Shown: positions 1 to 12,850, counted from the first letter of the stretch. The stretch: DNA of 64,000 nucleotides from Congeria kusceri (GCA_027627225.1 CM051034.1:14437480-14501479), one strand, 5' to 3'. Numbers and translations: made by a program. Notes: generated by a model not told the origin, from the letters alone.

Positions 1-125
1 AAACCGGGCTTAATGCATGTGCGTAAAGTGTCGTCCCGGATAAGCCTGTGCGGACTGCACAAGCTAATCCGGGACGACACTTTACGCACATGCATTAAGC
101 TCGGTTTTCTCTCGACGCGCTTCAC
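1..125. mobile_element. palindromic MITE-like element, family P, copy 1 (short form, cut by window edge)
   Basis: A near-perfect palindrome: arms carry GCGTAAAGTGTCGTCCCGG and its reverse complement around a short loop with GTGCGGACTGCAC. The outer TIR AAACCGGGCTTAATGCATG is mirrored at the right end. It matches the internal hairpin of the longer copies at 13289, 30463, 47066 and 47843. Confidence 0.8.
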
Positions 126-269
126 TAGGTTTCCAGATTTTGTTTATATTTCTGCTTGCATCAAAAACAACGTTTTCTCTCAAAACAGATGTGTGTTGCA
201 CAATTGACGTTTACAGATTACCACGATTTATTTCTTTTGGCTGAATGCCCCCCATCCCGCCCTTCAGTT

Positions 270-935
270 GTAGAACAGAAATGTATCGAATATACAATCA
301 GTCAGACGCCCTTTGCATCCGACAGTGACCTTCATTCTCGTCAAAGTGTAATTTGTCACAAACATTGAACAGCATGTGGATGTCATTCGGATGTGGATCG
401 GGGAGTATACAGAATCCCATTTCCTGTATCTAAGATATATACTGTAGATTGCACAACTTTGGTCGTACGCAGATAGTATTACATTGAAATGGTATACAAG
501 ATGCATTGAACATATGAGGGAATAAGCATGTAAAACAACTGATTAGCCAAATCTTTCATGCTCCGTACAGTGGCAATGAAGTTTTTCAGTTTCCTTTAAA
601 ATGCGATGTTGGTTAGACTGATATTTTTAGTGTACTACATTTTTGTTAAATGTTCCCTTTCACTCCACTTTGAACATATAGAACATAATTGTATCAAATA
701 TACAATCAATCACACGTCCTTTGCATCCGACAGTGACCTACATATTGTCAAAGTGTAATTTGTCACACACATTGAACAGCATATGGATGAAAATCGGATG
801 TGGACCGGGGAGTTTACAGAATCCCATTTCCTGTATCGAAGTTGTATACCGCAGATTGCACAACTTTGTTCGTCAGCAGATAGCATCACATTGAAATGTT
901 GTTTGGGGTACATTGAATCTATGTGGATATCAGTA
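270..935 (+). repeat. two-copy tandem duplication (~400-bp period)
   Basis: 270-535 and about 670-935 share long blocks, for example TTTGCATCCGACAGTGACCT, GAATCCCATTTCCTGTATC and AGATTGCACAACTTTG. The copies have diverged by point changes. No coding frame is kept in both, so the short frames here are not treated as genes. Confidence 0.75.
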
Positions 936-1000
936 GACAGAAACCATGAATAGCAAAGTGTTTCAATGCTCCGTTCAGTGTCCATTACATGCACTTATCC

Positions 1001-1711
1001 TTCCGGTTGCAACGAATAGTTGAACATGTTTTATTCAGCTTCATTTCTCTCAGAAATTCATGTTCCATCTGATAAGCGAGACATTGCAAAGCAATTAATA
1101 ATATGGTCAACCGTCATACCGGCAGATGCCAACAGAAAGTGCAATATGTCATCTATCAGTACAGAAATGTCACTTTGCATCGCATTAATTGCATAAGTAT
1201 GTTTCGGCATTAAAGCCGCGGTTCGCATAATGCATTCCATGCAAAACGTTTACTGATATTGATACTGTTCGCTACATGCATTTTATGGCAAATGCATCAA
1301 GTTCAAACAATTAATTGCGTTATGAAATATCATTGGAAATGAGAACGGTGTGCATTTGCTGTTGTTGCCAAGTTGTTTTTATGTTGGTGTGTGTTTATGT
1401 TTGTTTGATTGATCTTTTGCTTTTTTTCTGTCATTCCTTTTTATAACATTAAACAAGTTTTTGAGAATTATTCTCGTGAATATGAACCGTTTAAAGCCGC
1501 TCAGCAAATGTCATTTAAGAATGTTCTAAAGATTTTGAATTTTGCAAACAAAAAATCGAATACAGTGTGTTTGCTTCTTGTCTTATCGACTAGTTTCATA
1601 CATGTTAGCCATGTATGGTGCGATTTGTCACTCCTGCACATCGCCAGTTTAATAACAGTTTTACTCGTTATCACCTGCAAGAAACATACCTTAGCCAATT
1701 TAATATAGGCC
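1001..1711. other. no feature recognised
   Basis: Single-copy-looking AT-rich DNA. Short open frames on both strands (for example 1058-1240 minus, 1409-1708 plus) lack recognisable domains, and I do not call them genes. Confidence 0.4.
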
Positions 1712-2424
1712 GGTATTCACAAAGCTCCTATGGGAAATCTGTACTTTGGTTGTACTATCTGAAATTTTCACTTATGTGAAATCCAATGATTTATATACAA
1801 AGAAGGCTGCAATACTGAACATTACAAAGAAGGCGGCAATACTAAACATTACAAAGAAGGCTGCAATACTGAACATTACAAAGAAGGCTGCAATACTGAA
1901 CATTACAAAGAAGGCTGCAATACTAAACACTACAAAGAAGGCTGCAATACTAAACATTACAAAGAAAGCTGCAATACTAAACATTACAAAGAAAGCTGCA
2001 ATACTAAACATTACAAAGAAGGCTGCAATACTAAACATTACAAAGAAGGCTGCAATACTGGACATTACAAAGAAGGCTGCAATACTAAACATTACAAAGA
2101 AGGCTGCAATACTAAACATTACAAAGAATGCTGCAATTCTAAACATTACAAAGAAGGCTGCAATACTGAACATTACAAAGAAGGCTGCAATACTAAACAT
2201 TACAAAGAAGGCTGCATTACTAAACATTACAAAGAAGGCTGCAATACTAAACATTACAAAGAAGGCTGCAATACTAAACATTACAAAGAAGGCTGCAATA
2301 CTAAACATATTAGCAATATTTACAAGTTAACAACATTTTAATGTTAAAAGACCTATACACGAAACTGCCAGAGACTTAAGGAATTGTATGAATTTAAGGA
2401 ATTAACTGAAGTTTTGTGAATACG
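1712..2424 (+). mobile_element. MITE with internally expanded 27-bp minisatellite
   Basis: The ends are inverted: GGTATTCACAAAGCTCC at the left and GTTTTGTGAATAC at the right. The inner flanks (GAAATCCAATGATTTATATAC on the left, AAAAGACCTATACACGAAAC on the right) are found again, inverted, at 13786-14034, where they enclose one unit only. Here the interior is 19 tandem units. Confidence 0.8.
1797..2308 (+). repeat. 27-bp tandem repeat, about 19 units
   Basis: Unit close to AAGAAGGCTGCAATACTAAA plus CATTACA. Because 27 is a multiple of three it stays open on both strands (KKAAILNIT on +, a hydrophobic repeat on -). Neither frame looks like a protein gene. Variation between units is low, which suggests recent expansion. 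Confidence 0.95.
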
Positions 2425-2934
2425 GGCCCCGATTCGCATTCTTATTACTATGTCTTATCTCGGCTTTTCAATTTTACTTTGAAATTTCTACACAAATCTT
2501 AGAAAATCCGGGAAAATGTTAAGATTATAGAGTTGTCTGATATTTGTTTCAGATGCATTAGTGCCTTCTGGTTTATCGCGTGACAGAGGGATGTGCTATT
2601 AGCTCTTCTCGAGTTTGCCTAATGCATATTTCGATTACTTTGCCACATCAAGCATGTCTCATTATGATAAACAAGAAATAATATATATTTACCAAAGATG
2701 CATGCAAATGATTTCAATGAGCCGGACATGTATGCATGCCAATGTGGTCTAATATGTTTATAAAATATGCCATACTCTAAGAAATAGTTATGTGATTTAT
2801 ATAGTAATAGAAGCTTCAAACAAAATCCACGCAGAATATAATCTTGTTAAAATCAAATAAGGGGAATTGGCAATTAGCAAAATTCATTAACTAGTGGATC
2901 GCAATAAATGTTAACGCTTTTCAGTTGTGAAAAC
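2425..2934. other. no feature recognised
   Basis: AT-rich sequence between the expanded MITE and the four-copy array. No repeats, RNA genes or coding signal were seen. Confidence 0.4.
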
Positions 2935-5260
2935 ACATTGAATTTGTTCGATTTTCTGTTTCTGACTTAATTGCCAAAAGGTCTAGAAACGCCTGATTAT
3001 TTTAATGCATATACACAAACTATCACAGCCTGTCTCGTCGTTTGACTTTGTGGCTGAATAATAAAAATGGATTTCTGGAATTGAATCACAATGCTCTATT
3101 CTCTATTCTCCCCTGCTGAAAATACATGTTTTGTTCAACCTGTTATCTTTCAGATTATGCTCGCACGTTCAGCGATTCTTTCACTATGGTAGTTTAACTG
3201 CGATATAATTGCAATTTGCTTTTCCAATGGAAAGATATCTCCATCTGAAATGTTTGTGTTACCAATCAATTTCTTGCATTTCCTCTTTTGACAACGTTAC
3301 CTGTAAAATGTACAACTCAGTTGATCATTGGAAATCACCTGTTGTTAGCTATTTCAGTCAATTCGTGATCGGTGGTAACTGTTTTCATTCATATGTTCCT
3401 CGTGGGCGTTTCTGTTTGCTCATCGAAGGTTCTGTGTACTAAGATCATAATACTTGTACATTTATAAAACAAGTTGAGTAACAAGTAATTAACACAATTA
3501 CATAGTAATTTTTTCAATTTGCATAATTTAAGAGAAAAACAACACACACACATCGTATTTGTTCGATTATTCGCAACATATTTTGCATGGAACACTTTAA
3601 AAATACGCCCGATTATGTTATTGTAGTTGCATGACATTTAATTATGTTGATCCAAATCAATGAAAATAATGATAATGGATTTCTGGAATTGAATCACAAT
3701 TCGCAGTTCTCCCCTGCTGAAAATGCATTAAGTCAACCTATTAACTTACAGATTACGTTCACACGTTCAGCAAATCTTTTTATATGGTATTTTAACTGCG
3801 AATTTTATTGCAGTTTCCTCTCCAAATGGAAAGACATCTACATCTAAAACGGTTATGTAATCAATCATGTTTTGGCATTTCCGCTTTTGACATGGTTTTT
3901 CTATAAAATGTACCACTCAATGGTTTATTGGAAATCACCTACTGTTAGATATTTCAGTTAATTCGTGAGGTTAAGTGTCAACTGTTTTCAATGTTTTAAA
4001 CTTTTGCTTAGTGCGCATTTCTCCTCGCTTATCCATATTCCAGCGTAATTGGGTAATGATATGCTAAACTAATCCAATAAACATGTATTAACACAATACA
4101 ATTGTGACGGGCGAAAGTATTATTATTTCTTAATCAAAGCACCATCAGTCGTGAAACAACAACATCATAAGAATACTTATAAAGTGACAATACTTCGTGG
4201 ATGAACTTGCAGATCATTAGAGCCACAGTCCTTAGAATATATTTCAATACACCTTAAGATGTTCATAAGAAACGAATTTTGCACAGTTTTATTTTATTAA
4301 CATATTTCTGGACTGCTGCTTTAAATGTTGGCCTATCGCTTGTTACGAATACTGGAATGCATTTCTGGAATTGAGCCGCAAGTCTGCTCTGCTTAAAATG
4401 CATTAAGTCAACGTATTAACTTCCAGATTACGTTAAAACCTTCAGCGAATGTTTTCTATGGTATTATAACTGCAATTTGAATTGCAATTTTTTATCCAAA
4501 TGGAAAAACATCTCCATCTGACATGGTTGTGTAATCAATCATGTTTTTGCATTTCGTCTGTTGACAACTTTTTCCGGTAAAAAGTACAACTCAATAGTTT
4601 ATTGGCAATCAACTGCTGGTAGCTGTTACATTTAGTTTGTGAGCTGAAGTGTAAAATATTTTCATTTGCATGTTCCTTTGCGCGTTTCTGCATATTGGGT
4701 TCATGATAAATGTATAAATAGTAACCAGTAATAAACACAATAACAGTCATTTCTGCAGATTTTATGACTTGAAGAGATAAACAACACACATTTCTCGAAA
4801 TCGTTCGATTATTCGCAGCATATTTTACAAGGGACAATTTTAAAAACAGACCCTTTATGTTTGCACGACATTTAGTAGTGTTTTATCGATGGTGCCATAT
4901 CGTGGACTAATGATAATGGATTTCTGAAATTGAATCACAATGCGCAATTCTCCACTGCTGAAAATGCATTATTCCAATTTATTAACTTCCAGATTACATT
5001 CACACGTTCATCGAATCTTATAATGTGGTAGTTAAACTGCGATTTAAATGGCAATTTGCTTTTCGAATGGACAGACATCTCCATCTGAAATGGTTATGTA
5101 ATCAATCATGTTTTTGCATTTCCGCATTTGACTAGCTAATGTACAACTCAGTAGTTTATTGGGAATCACCTGCTGGTAGTTATTTCAGTTAATCCGTGAG
5201 CTGGTGTTTCAACTGGTTTCATTCGCATTGTCGTAGTGAGCGTTTCATTTTATAAAACGA
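2935..5260 (+). repeat. four diverged tandem copies of a ~610-bp unit
   Basis: Recurring blocks mark each copy: GGATTTCTGGAATTGAATCA at about 3067 and 3677, and variants at about 4361 and 4918. Other shared blocks are CATCTCCATCTGA, TTATTGGAAATCACCT and GTTCGATTATTCGCA. The copies have indels and different frames, so it is a non-coding tandem duplication. No known family recognised. Confidence 0.8.
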
Positions 5261-6838
5261 TTTGTTCATATTGACATTGTCGTTATGGCACTTGAAGTTC
5301 AAATTAAAATTAATGTGTCATGAATTGAATGTATATCAGACAAAAAAGTCCACGACCGATCAAACGCAGAACTTATCATATTTTGGTTGAAGGCTAAGTA
5401 CAAACTTATTTATTTTGGCATTTTATAAGAACTTAGGGGTCATTTTGTCCATGCACACTCAGTTTTCTCAGTAAATTGAAATTAATAATTATTTTTTTTT
5501 TTACAATATGTTAGGTTTGACGAGTACAAACTTAACATGCGATCTTCCATCAACATCTTGAACAAACAACAACAACAACAGCTTGTTGTTTCTTGAACAA
5601 ACATCAAACTAATACACTACTCTAAATCAGACAGAAACAGGAGCAAGAGTTAGAGGCATGGTTTATTCAAATGGTTTGCCTATTCCGATCTCTGTTGCGT
5701 CGTAAACAATCAAACTCTAATATATTTCTTTCCTCTTCTCAATTTCAGGATAATGTCACGCTGAGAAACAGCGATTTGTTTACTTTTTACTTAGTGCGTG
5801 TTAGAATTATTGTTAGATTTGTATTTTAAACGCAAGACTAGATCGCTTCAAGTAGTTTCCACTCATGGTATACAATAAATAAATAATAGTTCTTAAATGA
5901 ACACTGTTGCAGCTGCAAACTATTCCTCTGAGATCTCTTTGAAGTTTAGAATGTGCAGTGATACGCGTTGAAATAAGTCGTTGTTAATGGGATAATACAT
6001 ATTTTACAGACCATATAATATTGATTTGTAACCTGACATTTTGGCTAATGTGGCAACTTAATAATAATTTACAATGCCGCTCCAAACATCTACTTTACAG
6101 TAGTTATCAGATATATGTTCGGTACGAATTGACCGAACATTTCACATGGGAGTTTATAAGACTTCTATCTGTGCATTAATTTTGCCTAATTTGCAATTCT
6201 GACAAAAACAGAAGTTTCTAAGGAACCGTAATCTAGAATTATTTCCGCACGAGCGTCCCAATAATCAGTTAGTTTCCGCTTCCGAACAAACCTTTATTTC
6301 CCAGAGAATGGAAAATTAATATTTATGGCACGAAATTTTCCGTCTTTTGAAAGGTGTCTGGAAATGAAAGGTTGTTCTTGTTTGCTATGCGTGTTTTCCT
6401 TAAGAGGGTCAGACTCTGTATTTTGGTTGAATACTTTGACAAAATTTTTGCAGTTTGATATACGAGGAATGATTTGTTAATGGCGTGTAAAAAGACCATT
6501 GAAACAATCTTCCAAAATCTCATACCTTTGCAGCTGACAATTTAAATATATATATTATATGTATTCCATTCTAGATAGCTATTCAGATGATGACTTCCAA
6601 AATTAATTGCATGTACTTTCGTAAACATTTTGAAAATATAACATTTAGAATTGCGGACGTTTTATTAGATAATAATTAATTAATTCAATGTAATTGATAA
6701 AAAGTTATTTCAAAGAATGGTTTTAAAACCTTAATTTAGAAAAAACAAATACACCGTGACAAACTTGCTGCAAAATCATTATTGCTCATGATATTGTTGT
6801 ATTTTCAGGACGGCTTGCATAGAAGAGAGCGAACCCCT
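5261..6838. other. no gene recognised; short CAA microsatellite
   Basis: AT-rich sequence. A CAACAACAACAACAGC stretch lies at about 5566-5582. At 6796-6808 TTGTATTTTCAGG resembles a splice acceptor just upstream of the 48-bp minisatellite, but no matching exon is recognisable. Confidence 0.4.
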
Positions 6839-7509
6839 AAACGAAAATGGGCGGGCGAACATAAAGGTGAGATACTACTAACGTTTAAACGAAAATGGGC
6901 GGGCGAACATAAAGGTGAGATACTACTAACGTTTAAACGAAAATGGGCGGGCGACCATAAAGGTGAGATACTACTTACGTTTAAACGAAAATGGGCGGGC
7001 GACCATAAAGGTGAGATACTACTAACGTTTAAACGAAAATGTGCGGGCGACCATAAAGGGGAGTTACTACTAAATTTTAAACGAAAATGGGCGGGCGACC
7101 ATAAAGGTGAGATACTACTAACGTTTAAACGAAAATGGGCGGGCGACCATAAAGGTGAGATACTACTAACGTTTAAACGAAAATGGGCGGGCGACCATAG
7201 AGGTGAGATACTACTAACGTTTAAACGAAAATGGGCGGGCGACCATAGAGGTGAGATACTACTAACGTTTAAACGAAAATGGGCGGGCGACCATAGAGGT
7301 GAGATACTACTAACGTTTAAACGAAAATGGGCGGGCCACCATAAAGGTGAGATACTACTAACGTTTAAACGAAAATGGGCGGGCGGCCATAAAGGGGAAT
7401 TACTACTAAATTTTAAATGAAAATGGGCGGGCGACCATAAAGGGGAGTTACTACTAACGTTTAAACGAAATGGGCGGGCGACCATAAAGGGGAGTTACTA
7501 CTAACGTTT
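6839..7509 (+). repeat. 48-bp minisatellite, 14 units
   Basis: Unit begins AAACGAAAATGGGCGGGCGA and ends ACTACTAACGTTT. A frame of KRKWAGDHKGEILLTF is open through 12 units (stop at 7418-7420), and the reverse strand is open across almost all units, because 48 is divisible by three. The last unit has a 1-bp deletion. Variants cluster (GACCATAGAGG in units 8-10), which points to local block duplication. Protein coding is not supported. Confidence 0.93.
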
Positions 7510-9420
7510 CAAGATTAATATTCTACAAGTTATAACAAGTGTGTTGCACCTGTCCTTGCGTGTGTGAATCGCAAGACCAAGTCACAATTTGCGAAAAACA
7601 AACCAAGAAACCACAATTAATTAATTTCGTATTATATCATATTTCTAGTAATGCAAAATATGTTTTGATATCCTTAGTTAACATGTATAATATAGATCTA
7701 TACTTCATATGACTGGATTATATTGTGTGTGCATGCGTACCGCTTTGTGTATATGATGTTTAAATTTATGTTCATGAATTATTTTGTACACACAGAATCT
7801 GTAAAGCTTTTGTGCTTCTCTTTTCGCGGCATTGCATTCGTATGCACCGATTTCGACAGGCCATAACTATACAAACGGTAGACTTATACTTACTACAAAT
7901 ATACCATCTTTTCACAGAAGATTTGCATGAAAAAGAGTTTTGCCCGTGATTGACGCGTCTGGTATGCTTCCCGAAGACCCAATCGTCCTACTCTTTAATC
8001 GTTCATGATGGTGCTAAATTGAATCATTCCAGAGTGTCGCTTTGCGGGCTGTATCGGAATTGTTTCCTAATGAAATCATACACGCCTGTGAACTTGAAAA
8101 GATTCATTTCGATGGGTTAGGATTGCGACGATAAACTTTAACATCAGTTACAGTTTTTGTTGGGACACACACATGTTCATGGAGATGAGTAAGGAATGAT
8201 AAATTTGCAAATCAATGTCAGTTTTCGAGACATGTACTATTATTTAAATTGAATTAAAATTATAAATAAATTGAACGCCGGTGTAATTTTTTGTTCGGAC
8301 AAACATATATTCATCGAGATGAGTTAGGATGCGGTGATGACACTCGAAAACCAATGTCATGTTATGATAGAGCAACACATGCCGAGGTCCGCATATAGTG
8401 AAAGGGAGTGACATTTTGACATGTATTTGGCCATTTCTGAGAGTCAGGACTTGTAATTATCAGAGATGTCTTGCAAGAACTGATAAATTTTGTATTCGTT
8501 GTATTCGTTGAATGTCAATGATGGAACTGAAAAGCGAATTATAAATCTATGATGAATTTTAAGTATTTTCGGACGCTTTTTCAGATTAGCTCATGACAAA
8601 CACAACATTAAGCATACAATAAGGATATCGATGTTTGTTATTGTTTTTGTTGTTGTTGTTTTGTATCTCGCATTCTCCAAATAGTTTGTGCATAGTTTAT
8701 TCATTTAATAAATTACAAAACCCTTAATACCAAATCGGTACGAAATGGTATGGTCACATCATGTTACCAACCAAAGTGCTAATCGCGTATCCACAATTTG
8801 GAAGGAACTTTACCGAGTAGTCTACCTTGGTGTTATTCTTGACTTGGTCTTCACAATGAAGTGAAATACTGGCAGTAAAACGAAAGCTAGTGTATTAGTT
8901 TTATATGTGAATAAGCTGCAATGTCAAATATTTAATTTGATTTCCTTGTATTTACTTTGTTTGATTAGATCGAGTAACTTACCCATTGATGTGAAAGACA
9001 ATGGTCAGAAATAAACATTGAACAACATCATCGCGTTTGACACGATGGCAGTATTGTTCTATTTAATTGCCGTTCAATGTTGACAATAAGTACTTTTTAT
9101 AAAACCTATGCTTCTTCCTTTTGTTATAGTTTTAAAACATCAATGCCAATTGTTTTATCGGTTGCTTCAATGTTATAATATGACATTAACAACAGTTCGA
9201 TTTGTCATAAGTAATGAATCAATTCATAAATTTCACCGCACGGTTCACTATCACAAGTTGTGTCATATTTTCCGCGCGGTTCAATGATCTTTGTAATTAC
9301 CAGTAAACTGTTTATTTTATTTTCACCATTTATCCTGTATACTATGAACTTAAGAACACTTCGATTTGGTAGTTGTGTGGTTAAATTACGTTTGACAATA
9401 AACAAATTTGAGTGAAAGTT
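7510..9420. repeat. AT-rich DNA with one ~140-bp duplication
   Basis: 8140-8240 and 8278-8380 are diverged direct copies (both contain CATGTTCATGGAGATGAGT-like and CAATGTCA blocks). A GTT-rich microsatellite lies near 8639-8662. Nothing else is recognised. Confidence 0.5.
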
Positions 9421-9567
9421 AGAAGGTTTCCCGAATTAAGGGAATTCCGGTATTGTGGAGACGTTTGACATATGAATATGTAGTGTAAACAACGGGACGG
9501 GACACATTGTCCGGTTTGGGGAGGATTCCGGTTTAGAGAGGATCCGGTTTAGAGGGTTTCCACTGTA
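9421..9567 (-). mobile_element. pogo/Tigger-like element terminus
   Basis: Read on the - strand it begins TA-CAGTGGAAACCCTCTAAACC and continues with repeated CTAAACCGGA blocks. This pattern is typical of Tigger-type Tc1/mariner termini, with a TA target at 9566-9567. No transposase is nearby, so it is a remnant or short non-autonomous copy. Confidence 0.55.
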
Positions 9568-10200
9568 CTATTTTTGCGAAATGGACATGGGCACAAACAT
9601 TACATATTCCTTATATTGTCCCAACTGGTCATGTGATCCTAGCATTGACCTGTGTACTTTACATTCTCAAGGCATTCAGTTAATTATACTATCGGTACTT
9701 GGTTTCCGGCATTTGGGAAAAACTGCTAATATGATAACAGCCATAAGCCCTGTAAAATGAGTATAACACTAAATTGCATGAATAAATTTACACCATATCG
9801 TGTTCTCCAGTGGAAAAAAAGCATTGATTTAGTGATGCTGCCTTTAGAGATCTGACTTAGGGTTAAAGCATATGTTTGAAATGCGACCGCTATTTATATA
9901 ATTAATCAAAGCTTCAATGTGAAACATGAACTTGATCATCTAAAGCAGTGTTAACCTAAGGTGAATCAAATTTGTTGGGCAATGTGTATTATAAAATTCA
10001 TTATAATTTGAATTGTGTCAAACAAAATCACATATGTGCGTTTTTAGGATATTATATATGTTTTCTTGGACTAGTAATCTAAAATAAGTACATTACTGAT
10101 CATTTTTATTATCGACACATGTCATTGCATGCATTTCTCCTGCAAGAAAAAAATGCAACATTGCTTTAATTACTTATCTGCAAATTGACCTAATGATAAG

Positions 10201-10540
10201 GCGTAAACAAAATATGCTTTTTTCAAGTAACATGCCCAAAAAAATTAGGGTAGGTAGGTAGGCATTTTTTTTATTTTTTTTATTTTTTTTGGTAAATGGT
10301 CAACTTGAAGATTCTAAAACTGAATAAATATTCAAAACGTATCAGTGATATCCTTAAACATTGTTTAGAAGTGGATACTACCAAAACAAAACACTTATTT
10401 ATCCAAAAACACCTTTAATTATTGAAAAAGGTAAATAAACCAAAAATCAATCTGACAAACCCAATAAAATGTTCTAGGGTCGGGTCATTTGTTTAGGGTA
10501 GGTCGGGTTACCTGAAACAAACATATTTTTGTTACGCCTA
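10201..10540 (+). mobile_element. PIF/Harbinger-like MITE, copy 1
   Basis: TIRs GGCGTAAACAAAATATG and CATATTTTTGTTACGCC, flanked by TAA on both sides (TWA target duplication, typical of PIF/Harbinger). The left subterminal region has T/A runs. The paralogous module copy 2 (around 14350) lacks it, providing an empty site. No coding capacity. Confidence 0.8.
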
Positions 10541-11689
10541 ACGTAAGAGGCCGAGCAATGTTTCACTGAAACGCGATCCCTCATTACAAATTTGCCTCAA
10601 GTAATCCTGATACGTTGGTGTTATTGTTGAGCCGAACAGATACATAAATAGTCGTAACAACATAATGGAAATCAACATATTTGGATCAATAAGGATATAT
10701 GTGAAGAGCTATGTGCGCTAAAGCTTATTTGGCAGGAACCTTTTGCAATTTGGCAGGAACCTTTTACATTTGGCAGGAACCTTTTACAATTTTTTCTATA
10801 AGACTGAGTGGATTGAACCCTTGGGATTGGTTTTGGGGCACTTTCCTTGGTTGATTATTGCTTACATTGTTAATAAATATGACATTGTTCGTTATATTAT
10901 GTTTGAAATGAATGGTTAGTGTGTACGTTTTGAATATCAAAATTGGTGAGAAACTTTTTATGGAATAAATAGCGATATGAGAAAAGTAAATATTTTCCTC
11001 TCATTTGTGCTAAACCATTACTGAAATTCGTTTGATTGGATACTTGTATGTTGGTCTTCAAGGATAGTGCCGTATTTATACAAAGTGTCTATTACTATGT
11101 TAGTTAGCAGGTACCAGCTAAATTACGATGGGCTGTCACGTAAAGTTCTGCTATTATTCTGATATATATAATGTTTCAAAATAATGTGTGTACGCAGCCA
11201 TAGTATTATATGACCTATTGTGAAGATTAATCACTGAAAATTACCTTTAGTTAACATTTTCTCGATTAAACACACCTGTTCTATTTCTAGACTGTTTTCA
11301 TTTGTAGTTACAAAGTGATTGACAGTTTAATTTTAACATTTAAGACGTAAATGCATGTATTGCAGAAACTAAGAATTGTTCTGTTACCTTTCTTAGTTCT
11401 TAATTTGTAATGTGCTTAATGCTTTGTAGGACCATATTTTTCACAAATCATATTTTCACACGTGTGAAAAATAGGATCTCATTTTTCACAGGTGTGAAAA
11501 ATAAGATCTCATTCTTCACATATCGCAATTTCATTTTTCACATTTTCTGTGAAATTTGTGATTGAGTCCAGTTCACAAAAATCATATTCTTCACACAGGA
11601 AAAAAGTTTTCAAATTTTCAAAAAAGTGAATTTGTTGCAACATAATCCTATTTTTCACACTGTATGTGCCCGAAAAAAACGGGGCATTT

Positions 11690-11905
11690 ACGGTACGGTA
11701 TGTTATGCATGGTACGGAACGGTACCGGCCGGTTAAGTACGGTACGGTTGGGTATAGGAAGACATGGAATGTGTGGTATGGTTTGTAGTGCTATGGTGTG
11801 GAAAGGTACGGTACGGTACGGTAAGGTTAGGTGCGGTACGGCTAGGTACGGTACGATACGATACGGGAGGCACAGTTAGCTACGCTACTGTACTGTACTG
11901 TTCAA
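11690..11905 (+). repeat. degenerate GGTACGGTACG simple repeat
   Basis: Imperfect repeats of (ac)GGTACGGT with TACTGTACTG at the end. A short frame over it (11664-11879) is repeat-derived and not a gene. It lies inside the insertion of hAT-like copy A. Confidence 0.85.
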
Positions 11906-12213
11906 ACGTGCGTACCAACATGTGCGGAGGGTTCTAATAAGGTCATAATATTACTGCCCGTGTATACGTATATTCTAGTTCGGGCGGACATATGCACATG
12001 CTTATTTTGGTTTTAATAATCCAAAATAGGACATTTGTTTGTACGTACGTTCGGATGCGTGCATTGGTTAATATCCCAATCAAAAGGTGTACGTTCGTAT
12101 AGTCGTACGCGAGTATGCATTTCTATCTCCTTATTAGACCGTACAAACGTATTGACTAACGATTAAGCGCATGCATACATTAGTAGCTCTTAAATAGGGC
12201 TAAGTTTCTCTTA

Positions 12214-12410
12214 GTGATGACAATACTGATGATGACGTTAACTATAATGAGAATAATGGTTATGACGAGAATAATTATGATGACGATGATGCTGTTGCTG
12301 ATGATGATGATGATGACGATGGTGACGATGATGACGATGACGACGATGATGATGATGTTGCTGCTGATGACGATGATGATGATAATGATGATGATAATTA
12401 TGCTCCAAAT
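12214..12410 (+). repeat. GAT/GAC trinucleotide microsatellite
   Basis: Interrupted (GAT)n with GACGAT variants. It gives a Met/Asp-rich frame that is not a gene. Inside hAT-like copy A. Confidence 0.9.
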
Positions 12411-12593
12411 AATGATTTCATCGATTGTCGCGATACAATTTCATCATAAAATATGTGAAAAACGTGATCCGTACGCATACCCCCTCTTTGGCCAGTCACA
12501 TTCATCACACTTATAAATGTGACAAATGAGATCCTATTTTTCACAGGCGTGTGAAAAATATGATTTGTTAAAAATATGATCCTACAATGCTTT

Positions 12594-12850
12594 GTAGGAC
12601 CATATTTTTTGCAAGTCATATTTTTCACACACCTGTGAAGAATAGGATCTCATTTGTCACATTTTTAAGTGCGAAGAATGCGATTGGCCTAAAAAGGAGT
12701 ATGCGCGAAGATCACAGAAGAATATGATTTTATTGGATAACAAAAACTGGATGCAATCACAAACTTCACAGAAAATTTGAAGAATACGAATGTGATGTGT
12801 GAAGAATAAGATCTCAATTTTCACACCTGTGAAGAATGAGATCCTATTTA
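12594..12850 (+). mobile_element. hAT-like MITE, copy B (right end lost)
   Basis: Starts GTAGGACCATATTTTTTGCA immediately after the shared AATGCTTT. It follows copy D in its interior (AAGGAGTATGCGCGAAGATC) and ends at ATCCTATTTATC, without its right TIR. It is head-to-tail next to copy A at the same target sequence. Confidence 0.75.

Larger units (their letters stand above)
11426..12585 (-). mobile_element. hAT-like MITE, copy A, carrying an internal insertion
   Basis: TIR GTAGGACCATATTTTTCACA at the left and AATATGATCCTAC at the right. Both sides are flanked by the perfect 8-bp duplication AATGCTTT (11418-11425, 12586-12593), as expected for hAT elements. Compared with copy D (284 bp) it has about 850 extra bases in the middle (about 11575-12435), including GGTAC-rich and GAT-rich satellites. 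Confidence 0.8.

Noticed and set aside
1058..1240. 60-residue frame on the - strand with fairly balanced composition
   Set aside because: No recognisable domain, no splice or start context, and no support beyond chance length.
1746..2330. 194- and 178-residue open frames on both strands
   Set aside because: Both come from the 27-bp repeat inside a MITE; length divisible by three explains the open frames.
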